A DNA stretch of 14,570 nt from Ruminococcaceae bacterium UBA3329 (lineage in GTDB: Bacteria; Bacillota; Clostridia; Oscillospirales; Acutalibacteraceae), in assembly GCA_002361875.1 (NCBI GenBank), contig DERX01000019.1, positions 36,958 through 51,527 of the forward strand. The letters are read 5' to 3'. Below, one piece after another: positions 7,601-14,011 of the stretch (positions are counted from its first letter, which is position 1; each line of letters opens with the position of its first letter). The position numbers were made by a program, and so were the translations under genes. Under the pieces are notes generated by a model. It was not told where the DNA came from. It made no database searches and saw only the letters and a program-made list of their open reading frames with translations.

Positions 7601-8434
7601 CAGATTTTTTGCCTTTTCGCTGTCTTCAAAAATCTTTACGCTGTATGAATAATCGTCATCAGTAATGTTAAATGTGATAATCGAATTGCGCTTGTCACGG
7701 GTAACTCTTACATCAAGCGCGAAAACTCTGCCCCAAACGGTAACAGCGCCGCTTTCAATGCTCAATTCCCGTAATTTCATCATATTTTTATATCTTATAA
7801 GATTGCCGTAAAGGGGTTTAAGCGTTTCAAAATAAAGCGGAATCCCGGGAATTACTATATGCTCCTTGGGTTCACCGTCCGCCGCACTTGCGGGCAAATC
7901 AGGAATATTATGCTCCCTTTTGTATTCCTCGTCAGCCTTTTTCTGCATTGAATTAAGCGCCGCCTGTGAATCAAAATTTTCCTCCTCGGAAAATGTGACA
8001 ACACATTCAAAGCCGAAAATCAACTTGATTATTTTTTCCGCTTCTCTACCGCATTCGGCATTTTCAAGAATATCTTTTCCGCCTTTTTTAAGGTGAATTT
8101 TAATTTCGTTCCCGTTAAGTGAATATTCCGCACCGCTAAAATAGCCGTTTGCAACAGTTACCCTGTCACGCAAAACCGAAATAACCGTCTCCATATATGA
8201 AATCAAAAAGCCTTTTCTCGTATTTTGGGAAATAAGCCGAACATTAACGCCGACTGCTTTTGCGATTTCCTCTGCCACCTGTGAGAGTCTTTTTTCGTCA
8301 AGCTCTCTGTACGGATTTATGTAAAATACTGCATTTCCGCCCTGCACTTCCATAGAAACAATATCCGAAAATGCTATATCTAAATATTCATCTTTGCTAA
8401 ATTTTTCGCCGAATAAATCTTTGAACAACGCCAT
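4682..8434 (-). CDS. polC: DNA polymerase III alpha subunit, PolC type, lacking the exonuclease domain
   Basis: Replicative polymerase of low-GC Gram-positives, 1250 residues against roughly 1430-1450 usual. Domains in order: PolC N-terminal region (1 to about 190), OB fold (about 225-315), PHP domain (about 325-550), polymerase core, and C-terminal region. PHP metal ligands are all present: H330, H332, D339, H364, E394, H415, C465, D544, H546. The polymerase triad is D771, D773 (PDIDLNFSGEYQ) and D896 (LKLDILGHD). A zinc ribbon uses C717/C720 and C742/C745. The C-terminus QISLF (1245-1249) is a beta-clamp-binding motif. The DEDDh exonuclease normally inserted in the PHP domain after VEGxLVDD is missing: residue 400 runs through about 14 linker residues into YHIIILVKN, and no DxETTG, HNAxFD or HRAxxD motif occurs anywhere. 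The ATG is 7 nt after the ispG stop, and AGGA overlaps the end of ispG. Confidence 0.97.
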   Translation of the reverse strand: MALFKDLFGEKFSKDEYLDIAFSDIVSMEVQGGNAVFYINPYRELDEKRLSQVAEEIAKAVGVNVRLISQNTRKGFLISYMETVISVLRDRVTVANGYFSGAEYSLNGNEIKIHLKKGGKDILENAECGREAEKIIKLIFGFECVVTFSEEENFDSQAALNSMQKKADEEYKREHNIPDLPASAADGEPKEHIVIPGIPLYFETLKPLYGNLIRYKNMMKLRELSIESGAVTVWGRVFALDVRVTRDKRNSIITFNITDDDYSYSVKIFEDSEKAKNLLDHLKDDMTVVIYGRVTYDKFTGENIISATSVNSVKRIMKQDNAEKKRVELHLHTNMSQMDGMTDAGKLVKRAASWGHTAIAITDHGNAQGYPDAMNAAEKLAKDGKEIKIIYGVEGYLVDDIGNPNASYKELPSYHIIILVKNKVGLKNLYKLISTSNVDYFYKRPRMPRSKIIEFREGLIIGSACEAGELYRSIVFGAPEEETRKIAEFYDYLEIQPNGNNQFMIRSEDPKYAHIQSNKDIEEINKKIITLADSLGKMTVATGDVHFMDPEDAIYRAVLMAGQGFKDADNQAPLYFKTTEEMLKEFAYLGEETAYEVVVENTNKIADMIEPVRPVPKGTFQPSIEGSEEELRKICWDKAKEWYGDPVPEYVADRLNMELESIIKHGFAVLYIIAQKLVWDSEAHGYHVGSRGSVGSSFVATMAGISEVNPLAPHYRCPKCKHSEFFLKGEYGSGFDMPPKDCPNCHIPMVRDGHEIPFQTFLGFHGDKAPDIDLNFSGEYQGKAHRYTEELFGSSHVFKAGTIATVADKTAYGFVKKYLEERGLKVTRAEEDRLTRGCTGIKRTTGQHPGGMVVVPNEYDVYDFTPVQFPADDTESDMETTHFDFHFLHDTILKLDILGHDVPTLYKHLEDLTGIPVMDVDVCDPKIVSLCTSPEALGVTPEDIGVETGTLSIPEMGTEFVRGMLVESKPQTFSDLLQISGLSHGTDVWLGNAQELIKKGTCTISEVIGTRDSIMIYLMHKGLEPSMAFNIMEKTRKGIVAKVGFPEGAEEAMRECNVPEWYMESCRKIKYMFPKAHAAAYVIAALRLGWYKIYKPVEYYTAFLTVRGGDLDAATVMKGHAAVKEKMAQLDIKIKNRNASATEKSAFTALQVVNEMMARGIELLPVDIYKSRATEYYIEDGKIRMSFSALSGVGENAARGLEEGRAGVDHFISIDDFQLKTGASSAVVTALKEAGALKGLPDTAQISLFG

Positions 8435-8441
8435 TTTATAA

Positions 8442-9494
8442 TTACATCCTGTCTATTTCTTTTAAAAGCTCCGGTACAATTTCTTCTTCGCTGACTTTTC
8501 GCAGCACTTCTCCGTGCTTGAACAAAACGCCGCACCCGTCGCCGCCTGCAACGCCTATGTCAGCCTCTTTTGCCTCTCCGGGGCCGTTGACAACACACCC
8601 CATTACAGCAACTGTTAACGGCTTTTCGCAGTTTTCCAAGGCGCTTTCAATTTGATTTGCCAAGGAAATCAAATCAATTTTCGTTCTGCCGCAGGTGGGG
8701 CAGGAAACAAGCCTTACACAGTCGGTTTTAATGCCTGCGCCCTTTAAAATGTCAAAGCCCGCCTTAACCTCTTTAACGGGACTGTCCGTCATTGAAACAC
8801 GGATTGTATCGCCTATTCCGTCAAGGAGCAGAGCGCCTATTCCGATGCTTGATTTAATAAGTGCCATATTGTGTGTGCCCGCTTCGGTTACGCCTAAATG
8901 AAGAGGATAATCACACTTCCCTGCCAAAAGTCTGTATGCTGCTACCATTCTTTGAACATCAGACGATTTAATTGACACAACAATGTCGTTAAAATCAAAT
9001 TTTTCAAGAAGCGATATATGATAAAATGCGCTCTCGCAAAGCGCCTCAGGTGTGGGCGAGCCGTATTTCGCCAAAATATTTTTCTCAAGTGAGCCTGAAT
9101 TTACACCTATTCTTATGGGAACGCCCTGAAGTCTGCAAGCGTCGGCAACAGCCTTAACCTTGCTGTCATCACCGATATTACCGGGGTTTATACGAATTTT
9201 ATCCGCCCCTGCCGCAACGCTTTCAAGAGCACAGCGATAATCAAAATGTATGTCGGCAACCACGGGAATTTTAACAGCCTCTTTAACCGCATAAAGAGTT
9301 TTTACCGCCGCCGTGTCGGGAACGGTCAGGCGAACTATTTCACAGCCTGCCTTTTGGAGCTCGAGAGCCTGTTTAACATTGCCCTCAACATCATTTGCAG
9401 GCACATTTAACATTGACTGAACGGCAATTTTGTTTTTGCCGCCTAAACTTATATTACCTATTTTTACGGTTCTTGTTTTTCTTCTCTCAATCAT
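8442..9494 (-). CDS. ispG: 4-hydroxy-3-methylbut-2-en-1-yl diphosphate synthase (IspG/GcpE)
   Basis: 350 residues, the standard length of the compact bacterial form. IspG is the penultimate MEP-pathway enzyme. It reductively opens methylerythritol cyclodiphosphate to HMBPP using a [4Fe-4S] cluster. The cluster ligands are visible as C265 and C268 (SCPTCGRTK), C300 (GCVVNGPGEA) and E307. The N-terminal TIM barrel is shown by AGCEIVRLTVPD (49-60), ADIHFDYR (80-87) and INPGNIG (102-108). The substrate-side loop reads QSMLNVPANDVE where the common form is QSMTNTDTxDVE. The start ATG overlaps the rseP stop (ATGA) behind an AGGGGGC purine run, indicating coupling. Its position between rseP and polC is common in Clostridia. 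Together with dxr upstream it supplies isoprenoid precursors for UppS. Confidence 0.97.
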   Translation of the reverse strand: MIERRKTRTVKIGNISLGGKNKIAVQSMLNVPANDVEGNVKQALELQKAGCEIVRLTVPDTAAVKTLYAVKEAVKIPVVADIHFDYRCALESVAAGADKIRINPGNIGDDSKVKAVADACRLQGVPIRIGVNSGSLEKNILAKYGSPTPEALCESAFYHISLLEKFDFNDIVVSIKSSDVQRMVAAYRLLAGKCDYPLHLGVTEAGTHNMALIKSSIGIGALLLDGIGDTIRVSMTDSPVKEVKAGFDILKGAGIKTDCVRLVSCPTCGRTKIDLISLANQIESALENCEKPLTVAVMGCVVNGPGEAKEADIGVAGGDGCGVLFKHGEVLRKVSEEEIVPELLKEIDRM

Positions 9495-10567
9495 CCGCTG
9501 TGCCCCCTGACTATTGTCAAAATATCGTTAAATGTTACAACAAGCATAAGTCCCAAAAGAAGTATAAGACCTATCGCATGGACTACGCCCTCATATTTCG
9601 GGTTAATCGGTTTTCTGCGTATTCTCTCAATGCAAAGGAAGAAAAGTCTGCCGCCGTCAAGTGCAGGTAACGGGAAAAGATTAAAAACGCCAATGTTTAT
9701 TGAAATCAGCGCCATCATTTCAAGTGCGGATTTTAACCCTTCTTTACTTCCTACTGCACTTTGCGTTGCGTCTGCAATAACATTTACCGTTCCCACCGGG
9801 CCTGACAAATCGGTCAGCCCGTATTTACCCGTTACTAAATCGAAAAGGCTGAGCCAAACTATTCTTACAATTGAAACCGAGCGTTTAAAGGAATTTGTAA
9901 ATACATTGAGAACGGTTGGCTTTTCGCCCAAAATAACGAAATCGTATTCAATTACAGTGTATTTGTCCTCTTTTTGGCTCTTAAAGGTTACATCTTTTAG
10001 CTCGGTTTTCTTACCGTCACGGCGAACGGTCATATCAAAAATGCCGTCATCGGAGCGTGCCATAAGAAACGAAATATCCATATCGGAAAAAACTCTGTGA
10101 CCGTCAATGGACAGAATTTCGTCATCCTTCTGAAGACCTGTCTGGACACTTGTCGCCCCGTCATAAAAGCTGATTATTCTATTTGTGCCGATAAGGTCTT
10201 CCATTGAAAGCACAATGCTTACCAGAATAAGACCGACAATTAAATTGGTTATTGCACCTGCGGCAACAATAATTATCTTCTGCCAAACCTTTTTGCGGTT
10301 AAAAGCGTTTTCGTCCTCGCTCTCTTCGTCCTCACCCTCCATACTTACATATCCGCCGATGGGGAGAACACGCAGTGCGTAGGTTGTGCCGTTCTTTTTA
10401 CGTTTAAAAATCGCAGGACCCATTCCGAGAGAAAATTCATTTACCGTTACCTTAAAAAGCTTGGCGAATGAAAAATGTCCCAGCTCGTGCGACGCTATTA
10501 AAAATCCGAAAAATAATATTGCCACCAAATATGGCCAAACCTTTGAAAAAATTGCCAAAAATATCAC
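9491..10567 (-). CDS. rseP: RIP zinc metalloprotease RseP/RasP (site-2 protease)
   Basis: 358 residues. This intramembrane protease cleaves membrane-spanning substrates, classically anti-sigma factors and leftover signal peptides. It shows the zinc motif H27-E28-L-G-H31 in the first membrane helix, the conserved VLPIGGYVSMEGED region (67-80), an AFNRKK-VWQKI amphipathic stretch (88-98), and one PDZ domain (about 130-205, with DDEILSIDGHRV at 148-159). It also has LSGPVG (254-259) and the second active-site motif NLFPLPALDGGR with D304. The initiation codon is GTG, whose last bases overlap the dxr TGA as GTGA, with AGGAA close upstream. There is no other Met before HELGH, so the GTG start is well supported. 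The local gene order matches the Bacillus dxr-rasP pair. Confidence 0.95.
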   Translation of the reverse strand: MIFLAIFSKVWPYLVAILFFGFLIASHELGHFSFAKLFKVTVNEFSLGMGPAIFKRKKNGTTYALRVLPIGGYVSMEGEDEESEDENAFNRKKVWQKIIIVAAGAITNLIVGLILVSIVLSMEDLIGTNRIISFYDGATSVQTGLQKDDEILSIDGHRVFSDMDISFLMARSDDGIFDMTVRRDGKKTELKDVTFKSQKEDKYTVIEYDFVILGEKPTVLNVFTNSFKRSVSIVRIVWLSLFDLVTGKYGLTDLSGPVGTVNVIADATQSAVGSKEGLKSALEMMALISINIGVFNLFPLPALDGGRLFFLCIERIRRKPINPKYEGVVHAIGLILLLGLMLVVTFNDILTIVRGHSG

Positions 10568-11721
10568 CGTTCCTGTGCGTATTTAATCACTGTTTCTCTT
10601 GCCAGTTTATCTGCGTTATCAATATCTTCAAGTGTGTAATCCTTAATATCGGGTGCTTCCGAAGCTACGCATTCAACAATGTCGCCTATATCCAAAAATC
10701 CGATTTTACCCTCACGGAACATAAGGTTTGCCTGCTCGTTTGCACTGTTGGCAAATGCAGGCGCTATTCCGCCCCTCATAAATGCGTTTTTACAAACATT
10801 TATAAGCTTAAAGGTTTCACAGTCCGGCTTGTAAAACGACAAATTGCAGATTTCCGCCAAATCAAGCTCTGCCGTCGGAGCATCATATCTTTCAGGGTAT
10901 GTCAGCGCATACTGAATTGGTATTTTCATATCCGGCAGACCCAACTGCGCAATGACCGCATTATCATCATACTCAACTGCCGAATGAATTATACTCTCCC
11001 TGTGCACAACAACATCTATTTTCGATGGAGAAATGCCGAAAAGCCACGACGCCTCAATAACCTCCAACCCCTTATTCATCATTGTAGCAGAGTCTATGGT
11101 TATTTTTGCACCCATCGACCAATTAGGGTGCTTAAGTGCGTCCTTAACCGTTACATTTTTAAGTTCTTCCCTTGTTTTCCCGAAGAACGGACCGCCCGAG
11201 GCTGTCAAAATAAGCTTTTTGAGCGCCTTATTCGTCGGCTTTCCCTGTAAGCACTGAAAAATTGCGGAATGCTCGGAATCGACAGGTAAAATATGAACGC
11301 CCATTTCTTTTGCCCTGTTCATAACTATTTTACCGCCCGCAACAAGCGTTTCCTTATTGGCAAGAGCTATTGTTTTTTTACATTCAATTGCGGTAAGAGT
11401 GGGCTTTAAACCTGCCATTCCCACAATTCCGTTAATCACGGTGTCTGCATCATTTACTGCGGCACATTCGCAAACGCCCTCAATCCCTGACAGAATTTTT
11501 GTATCTGTATCCGCAACACGGATTTTAAGGTCTGCCGCCGCTTGTTTCTCAACCAAAGCGGCAACACGGGGCTTAAATTTGCGAATTTGCTCCTCTATTA
11601 TATCCACGTTAGAATATGCCGAAAGTGCGGACACATTAAACCCGCACTTCTCCGCAATTTCAAGGCTCTGCGTACCGATTGAACCGGTAGAGCCTAAAAT
11701 ACTTAAATTTTTCGCAGCCAT
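10564..11721 (-). CDS. dxr: 1-deoxy-D-xylulose 5-phosphate reductoisomerase
   Basis: 385 residues, typical length. Dxr converts DXP to methylerythritol 4-phosphate with NADPH, the first committed MEP-pathway step and the fosmidomycin target. Visible signatures are the NADPH-binding GSTGSIG (10-16), ALANKETLVAGG (119-130), metal ligands D148 and E150 in LPVDSEHSA, ASGGPF (174-179), the flexible lid HPNWSMG (198-204), and SATMMNKGLEVIEA with N216, K217 and the third metal ligand E220. No key residue is missing. The ATG overlaps the last base of the cdsA TAA stop, with GGAG at 11732-11735 about 10 nt upstream. The 3' end overlaps rseP by 4 nt. Confidence 0.97.
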   Translation of the reverse strand: MAAKNLSILGSTGSIGTQSLEIAEKCGFNVSALSAYSNVDIIEEQIRKFKPRVAALVEKQAAADLKIRVADTDTKILSGIEGVCECAAVNDADTVINGIVGMAGLKPTLTAIECKKTIALANKETLVAGGKIVMNRAKEMGVHILPVDSEHSAIFQCLQGKPTNKALKKLILTASGGPFFGKTREELKNVTVKDALKHPNWSMGAKITIDSATMMNKGLEVIEASWLFGISPSKIDVVVHRESIIHSAVEYDDNAVIAQLGLPDMKIPIQYALTYPERYDAPTAELDLAEICNLSFYKPDCETFKLINVCKNAFMRGGIAPAFANSANEQANLMFREGKIGFLDIGDIVECVASEAPDIKDYTLEDIDNADKLARETVIKYAQER

Positions 11722-12605
11722 TAAAATACCACTCCGAAAATGTTAATTATTGAATAAAATGCAATAAGTACAAAAACCTCGCTGTCAAAGCGGTCCATAA
11801 CTCCGCCGTGGCCGGGGACTAAATTGCTGAAATCCTTAACTCCGCAGTTCCGTTTTAAAACAGAAAATGTAAGGTCACCGCACATACCGAGGGCGCAAAG
11901 AACCGCCGAAACAAGCGCCACCGCTAAATATTTACCGTGCGGAGCTTCAAAAATAAGATTGTCAAATATTGCGTAAAGAACAAGAGCACTTACAACTCCG
12001 CCGAGGATTCCGCCGATAGCGCCCTCAACTGTCTTTTTAGGACTTACCTTCGGGCAAAGCTTGTGTTTGCCGAGGAAGCTGCCTGCAAAATATGCAAAAG
12101 CGTCTGTAATCCAAGCGCAAAACATTACGAAAAGAATAAAGAAAAGTCCGTGATGCTTTCCGTAGCCTGCATTCGGGAAAATCTTGTCTATCTCATTGCA
12201 ATAAAGAAGAACCGTTACGGCAAAGGGAATCCCCCATGTTGTAACTATTACAGCCGCGGCATCGTGAAACTTGATGTTTTCAAAATCGGCAATCATAATG
12301 ATAAAGCACAAAAGTCCGTACAGCAAAAAGAAATAAACGGGGTTTAATGTAAGACCGAGTTTTGCTCCCAAATTTAAAATATTTTCTCTGAAGCCGAAGC
12401 ACATGGGAATTGCAAAGCTGACTATTCCCGTTAAAATTTTCATCAGCTTATTTTTTATTCCCAGTGCGTGGTTTATTTCATAGGTTGCCATCATACTGAC
12501 TACTGCGGCGGCAAGCGGGAACAGCCACGGTGCAATATTACGCAATACTAAAACCGTAATTCCTGCAAGTGCGCAGATTATTCCGGCAATTACTTTCTTT
12601 TTCAT
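11721..12605 (-). CDS. cdsA: Phosphatidate cytidylyltransferase (CDP-diacylglycerol synthase)
   Basis: 294 residues from the ATG chosen here. It makes CDP-diacylglycerol from phosphatidic acid and CTP, the branch point to phosphatidylglycerol and other phospholipids. It is an integral membrane protein with about seven to eight hydrophobic segments. The C-terminal CDS signature is clear: S248-x-L-K-R252, K257-D258, then PGHGGVMDRFD (264-274) with the metal-binding acidic residues. An earlier frame-compatible TTG at 12617 would add four residues, but it sits only 2 nt from the AGAGGA ribosome site. The ATG at 12605 follows that site by 14 nt and gives the usual MKKK start, so it is preferred. 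It lies 35 nt after uppS and shares 1 nt with the dxr start. Confidence 0.95.
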   Translation of the reverse strand: MKKKVIAGIICALAGITVLVLRNIAPWLFPLAAAVVSMMATYEINHALGIKNKLMKILTGIVSFAIPMCFGFRENILNLGAKLGLTLNPVYFFLLYGLLCFIIMIADFENIKFHDAAAVIVTTWGIPFAVTVLLYCNEIDKIFPNAGYGKHHGLFFILFVMFCAWITDAFAYFAGSFLGKHKLCPKVSPKKTVEGAIGGILGGVVSALVLYAIFDNLIFEAPHGKYLAVALVSAVLCALGMCGDLTFSVLKRNCGVKDFSNLVPGHGGVMDRFDSEVFVLIAFYSIINIFGVVF

Positions 12606-12619
12606 AATAAAAATCAATA

Positions 12620-12626
12620 TCCTCTC
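12620..12626 (-). promoter_or_regulatory. Ribosome binding site deciding the cdsA start
   Basis: GAGAGGA on the minus strand. Its spacing of 14 nt to the ATG at 12605, against 2 nt to the TTG at 12617, favours the ATG. The long spacing may lower the initiation rate. Confidence 0.6.
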
Positions 12627-12640
12627 TGTAAATACTATGT

Positions 12641-13393
12641 TTACACTCCGCCGAAACGGCGGTTTCTCCGTTCAAATTCACGAAGCGCCGCAACAAGGTC
12701 ATCCTCCGTAAAATCGGGCCATAAAACATCTGAAAACCACAGCTCAGAATAAGCAGACTGATATGTCAAAAAGTTTGACAGCCTGCACTCACCGCTTGGG
12801 CGGATAATTAAATCGGGGTCAGGCAAATGTTTTGTATAAAGATGCTCCGAAATTGTGTTTTCGTCAATATCGCAAACATCTATTTCACCACTTTTTACCT
12901 TTTCGGCAATTTCACGCACAGCACTCGCAATTTCGTGTCTGCCGCCGTAATTTATTGCAATATTAAGCACAACCTTTGACTTGTCGCTGCTGATATTTTC
13001 AATGTGAGTCATTAAAGCCGCAATGTCTTCGGGAATTCCGCTTCTGTCGCCGATAAAGCGAAGAGTAATGCCCTTTTCCTCGTTTTCGGCAGAGCGTTCG
13101 TCCGCCTCTTTTAAATACTCACGGAAAAGCTCCATTATGGCGTTAACCTCCTCCTGCGGCCGTTTCCAGTTTTCAGTGGAAAAAGCGTAGAAGGTAAGGC
13201 ATTTTACGCCTAAATCTGCGGCAAATTCGCCTATTTTACGGAATGTTTTCGCACCCTCAATGTGCCCCTTATAGCGCGGCAGATTTCTTTTTTTTGCCCA
13301 TCTGCCGTTACCGTCCATTATAATTCCGATGTGCTTCGGAAGAACGGAAAACTTAGGAAGATTATTTTTGTCCATAGTGTTTTTAAAACGCAT
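12641..13393 (-). CDS. uppS: Undecaprenyl diphosphate synthase (cis-prenyltransferase)
   Basis: Up to 250 residues. UppS condenses isopentenyl diphosphates onto farnesyl diphosphate to make the C55 carrier lipid for cell-wall synthesis. Family motifs are IIMDGNGRWA with catalytic D27, RYKGHIEGA (40-48), FSTENWKRP (71-79), NYGGRHE (148-154), and the pyrophosphate-binding block R198-P-S-G-E202-x-R-x-S206-N207, followed by ELWFSDVLWPDF. The usual form is RTSGE and NFLLWQ; here they read RPSGE and NFLTYQ. The start is uncertain: the ATG at 13393 sits inside a stable hairpin and has no Shine-Dalgarno. The ATG at 13375 (giving 244 residues) lies just past the hairpin in A-rich sequence, also without a good Shine-Dalgarno, and may be the real start. 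Upstream is frr and downstream cdsA. Confidence 0.95.
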   Translation of the reverse strand: MRFKNTMDKNNLPKFSVLPKHIGIIMDGNGRWAKKRNLPRYKGHIEGAKTFRKIGEFAADLGVKCLTFYAFSTENWKRPQEEVNAIMELFREYLKEADERSAENEEKGITLRFIGDRSGIPEDIAALMTHIENISSDKSKVVLNIAINYGGRHEIASAVREIAEKVKSGEIDVCDIDENTISEHLYTKHLPDPDLIIRPSGECRLSNFLTYQSAYSELWFSDVLWPDFTEDDLVAALREFERRNRRFGGV

Positions 13394-13429
13394 TTATGGG
13401 CAGCACAGCAAAAGCGCTACCCATAAATA
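13391..13429 (-). promoter_or_regulatory. Hairpin in the frr-uppS gap, covering a possible uppS start codon
   Basis: Minus-strand RNA pairs 13416-13429 with 13391-13404 around an 11-nt loop. The core arms are UUUAUGGGUAGC and GCUGCCCAUAAA, extended by an A-U and a U-G pair to 14 bp. The inner U-G pair is stable in the minus-strand RNA but would be a C-A mismatch in a plus-strand transcript, which suggests function on the coding strand. The frr stop codon abuts it and four Us follow two bases later, so it could be a weak attenuator, an RNA-processing site or a translation control element. It is the only clear structure between genes of the minus-strand train. Confidence 0.5.
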
Positions 13430-13984
13430 TTATATCTCCATAATTTCTTTTTCTTTTACAGATGACGCCTCGTCTGTTTTCTTTACGAAATCATCCGTAA
13501 TCTTCTGAATTTTAGTTTCAGCATTTTTCTGGTCGTCCTCGGTAATTTCCGAAGATTTTTTCAAAGCCTTAATCTGGTCAATAGCGTCACGGCGAATATT
13601 TCTCATTTTAACCTTGCACTCTTCACCCATTGCCTTTACATTTTTGGAAAGCTCTTTTCTGCGCTCTTCGGTAAGAGGCGGGAAAGTAAGACGGATTACT
13701 CTGCCGTCATTCATCGGGTTTATGCCGATGTCCGATGCTTGTATTGCCTTTTCAATCGGCTTGATTGTTGAAGCATCCCACGGCTGAATTATAAGTATTC
13801 TGCCCTCCTGAACCGAAACAGCAGCCATCTGCTGAACGGGAGTGGGCACTCCGTAATAGTCAACAACTATTTTATCAAGCACTGCTGCGGACGCACGCCC
13901 TGCACGCATTCCCGAATACTCACGGTCAAGTGCCGCAAGCGATTTTTCCATTCTTTCTTTCATCTGTTCAAAAACTTTTTCCAT
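13430..13984 (-). CDS. frr: Ribosome recycling factor
   Basis: 184 residues, the canonical length. RRF works with EF-G to split post-termination ribosomes in the cytoplasm. The sequence shows the three-helix-bundle start (MEKVFEQMKERMEKS), RAGRASAAVLDKIVVDYYG (27-45) leading into the beta domain, LIIQPWD (69-75), IGINPMNDGRVIRLTFPPLT (85-104), and the long C-terminal helices with EERRKEL and MRNIRRDA. No deviation from the family is visible. A strong AAGGAG (13994-13999) sits 9 nt before the ATG. It follows pyrH by 27 nt, the near-universal pyrH-frr pairing, and is followed by the hairpin before uppS. Confidence 0.98.
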   Translation of the reverse strand: MEKVFEQMKERMEKSLAALDREYSGMRAGRASAAVLDKIVVDYYGVPTPVQQMAAVSVQEGRILIIQPWDASTIKPIEKAIQASDIGINPMNDGRVIRLTFPPLTEERRKELSKNVKAMGEECKVKMRNIRRDAIDQIKALKKSSEITEDDQKNAETKIQKITDDFVKKTDEASSVKEKEIMEI

Positions 13985-14011
13985 AAAATATTACTCCTTA
14001 TTTTATTTCTC

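Noticed and set aside
10468..11250. A 260-codon open frame on the + strand
   Set aside because: It lies antisense to dxr, which has full family motifs. Its translation is Cys/Arg/Ile-rich with no recognisable domain and no ribosome site, so it is a shadow of the dxr codon pattern.
12606..12617. TTG start for cdsA, four residues upstream
   Set aside because: Only 2 nt from the Shine-Dalgarno, while the ATG at 12605 gives a typical MKKK start.
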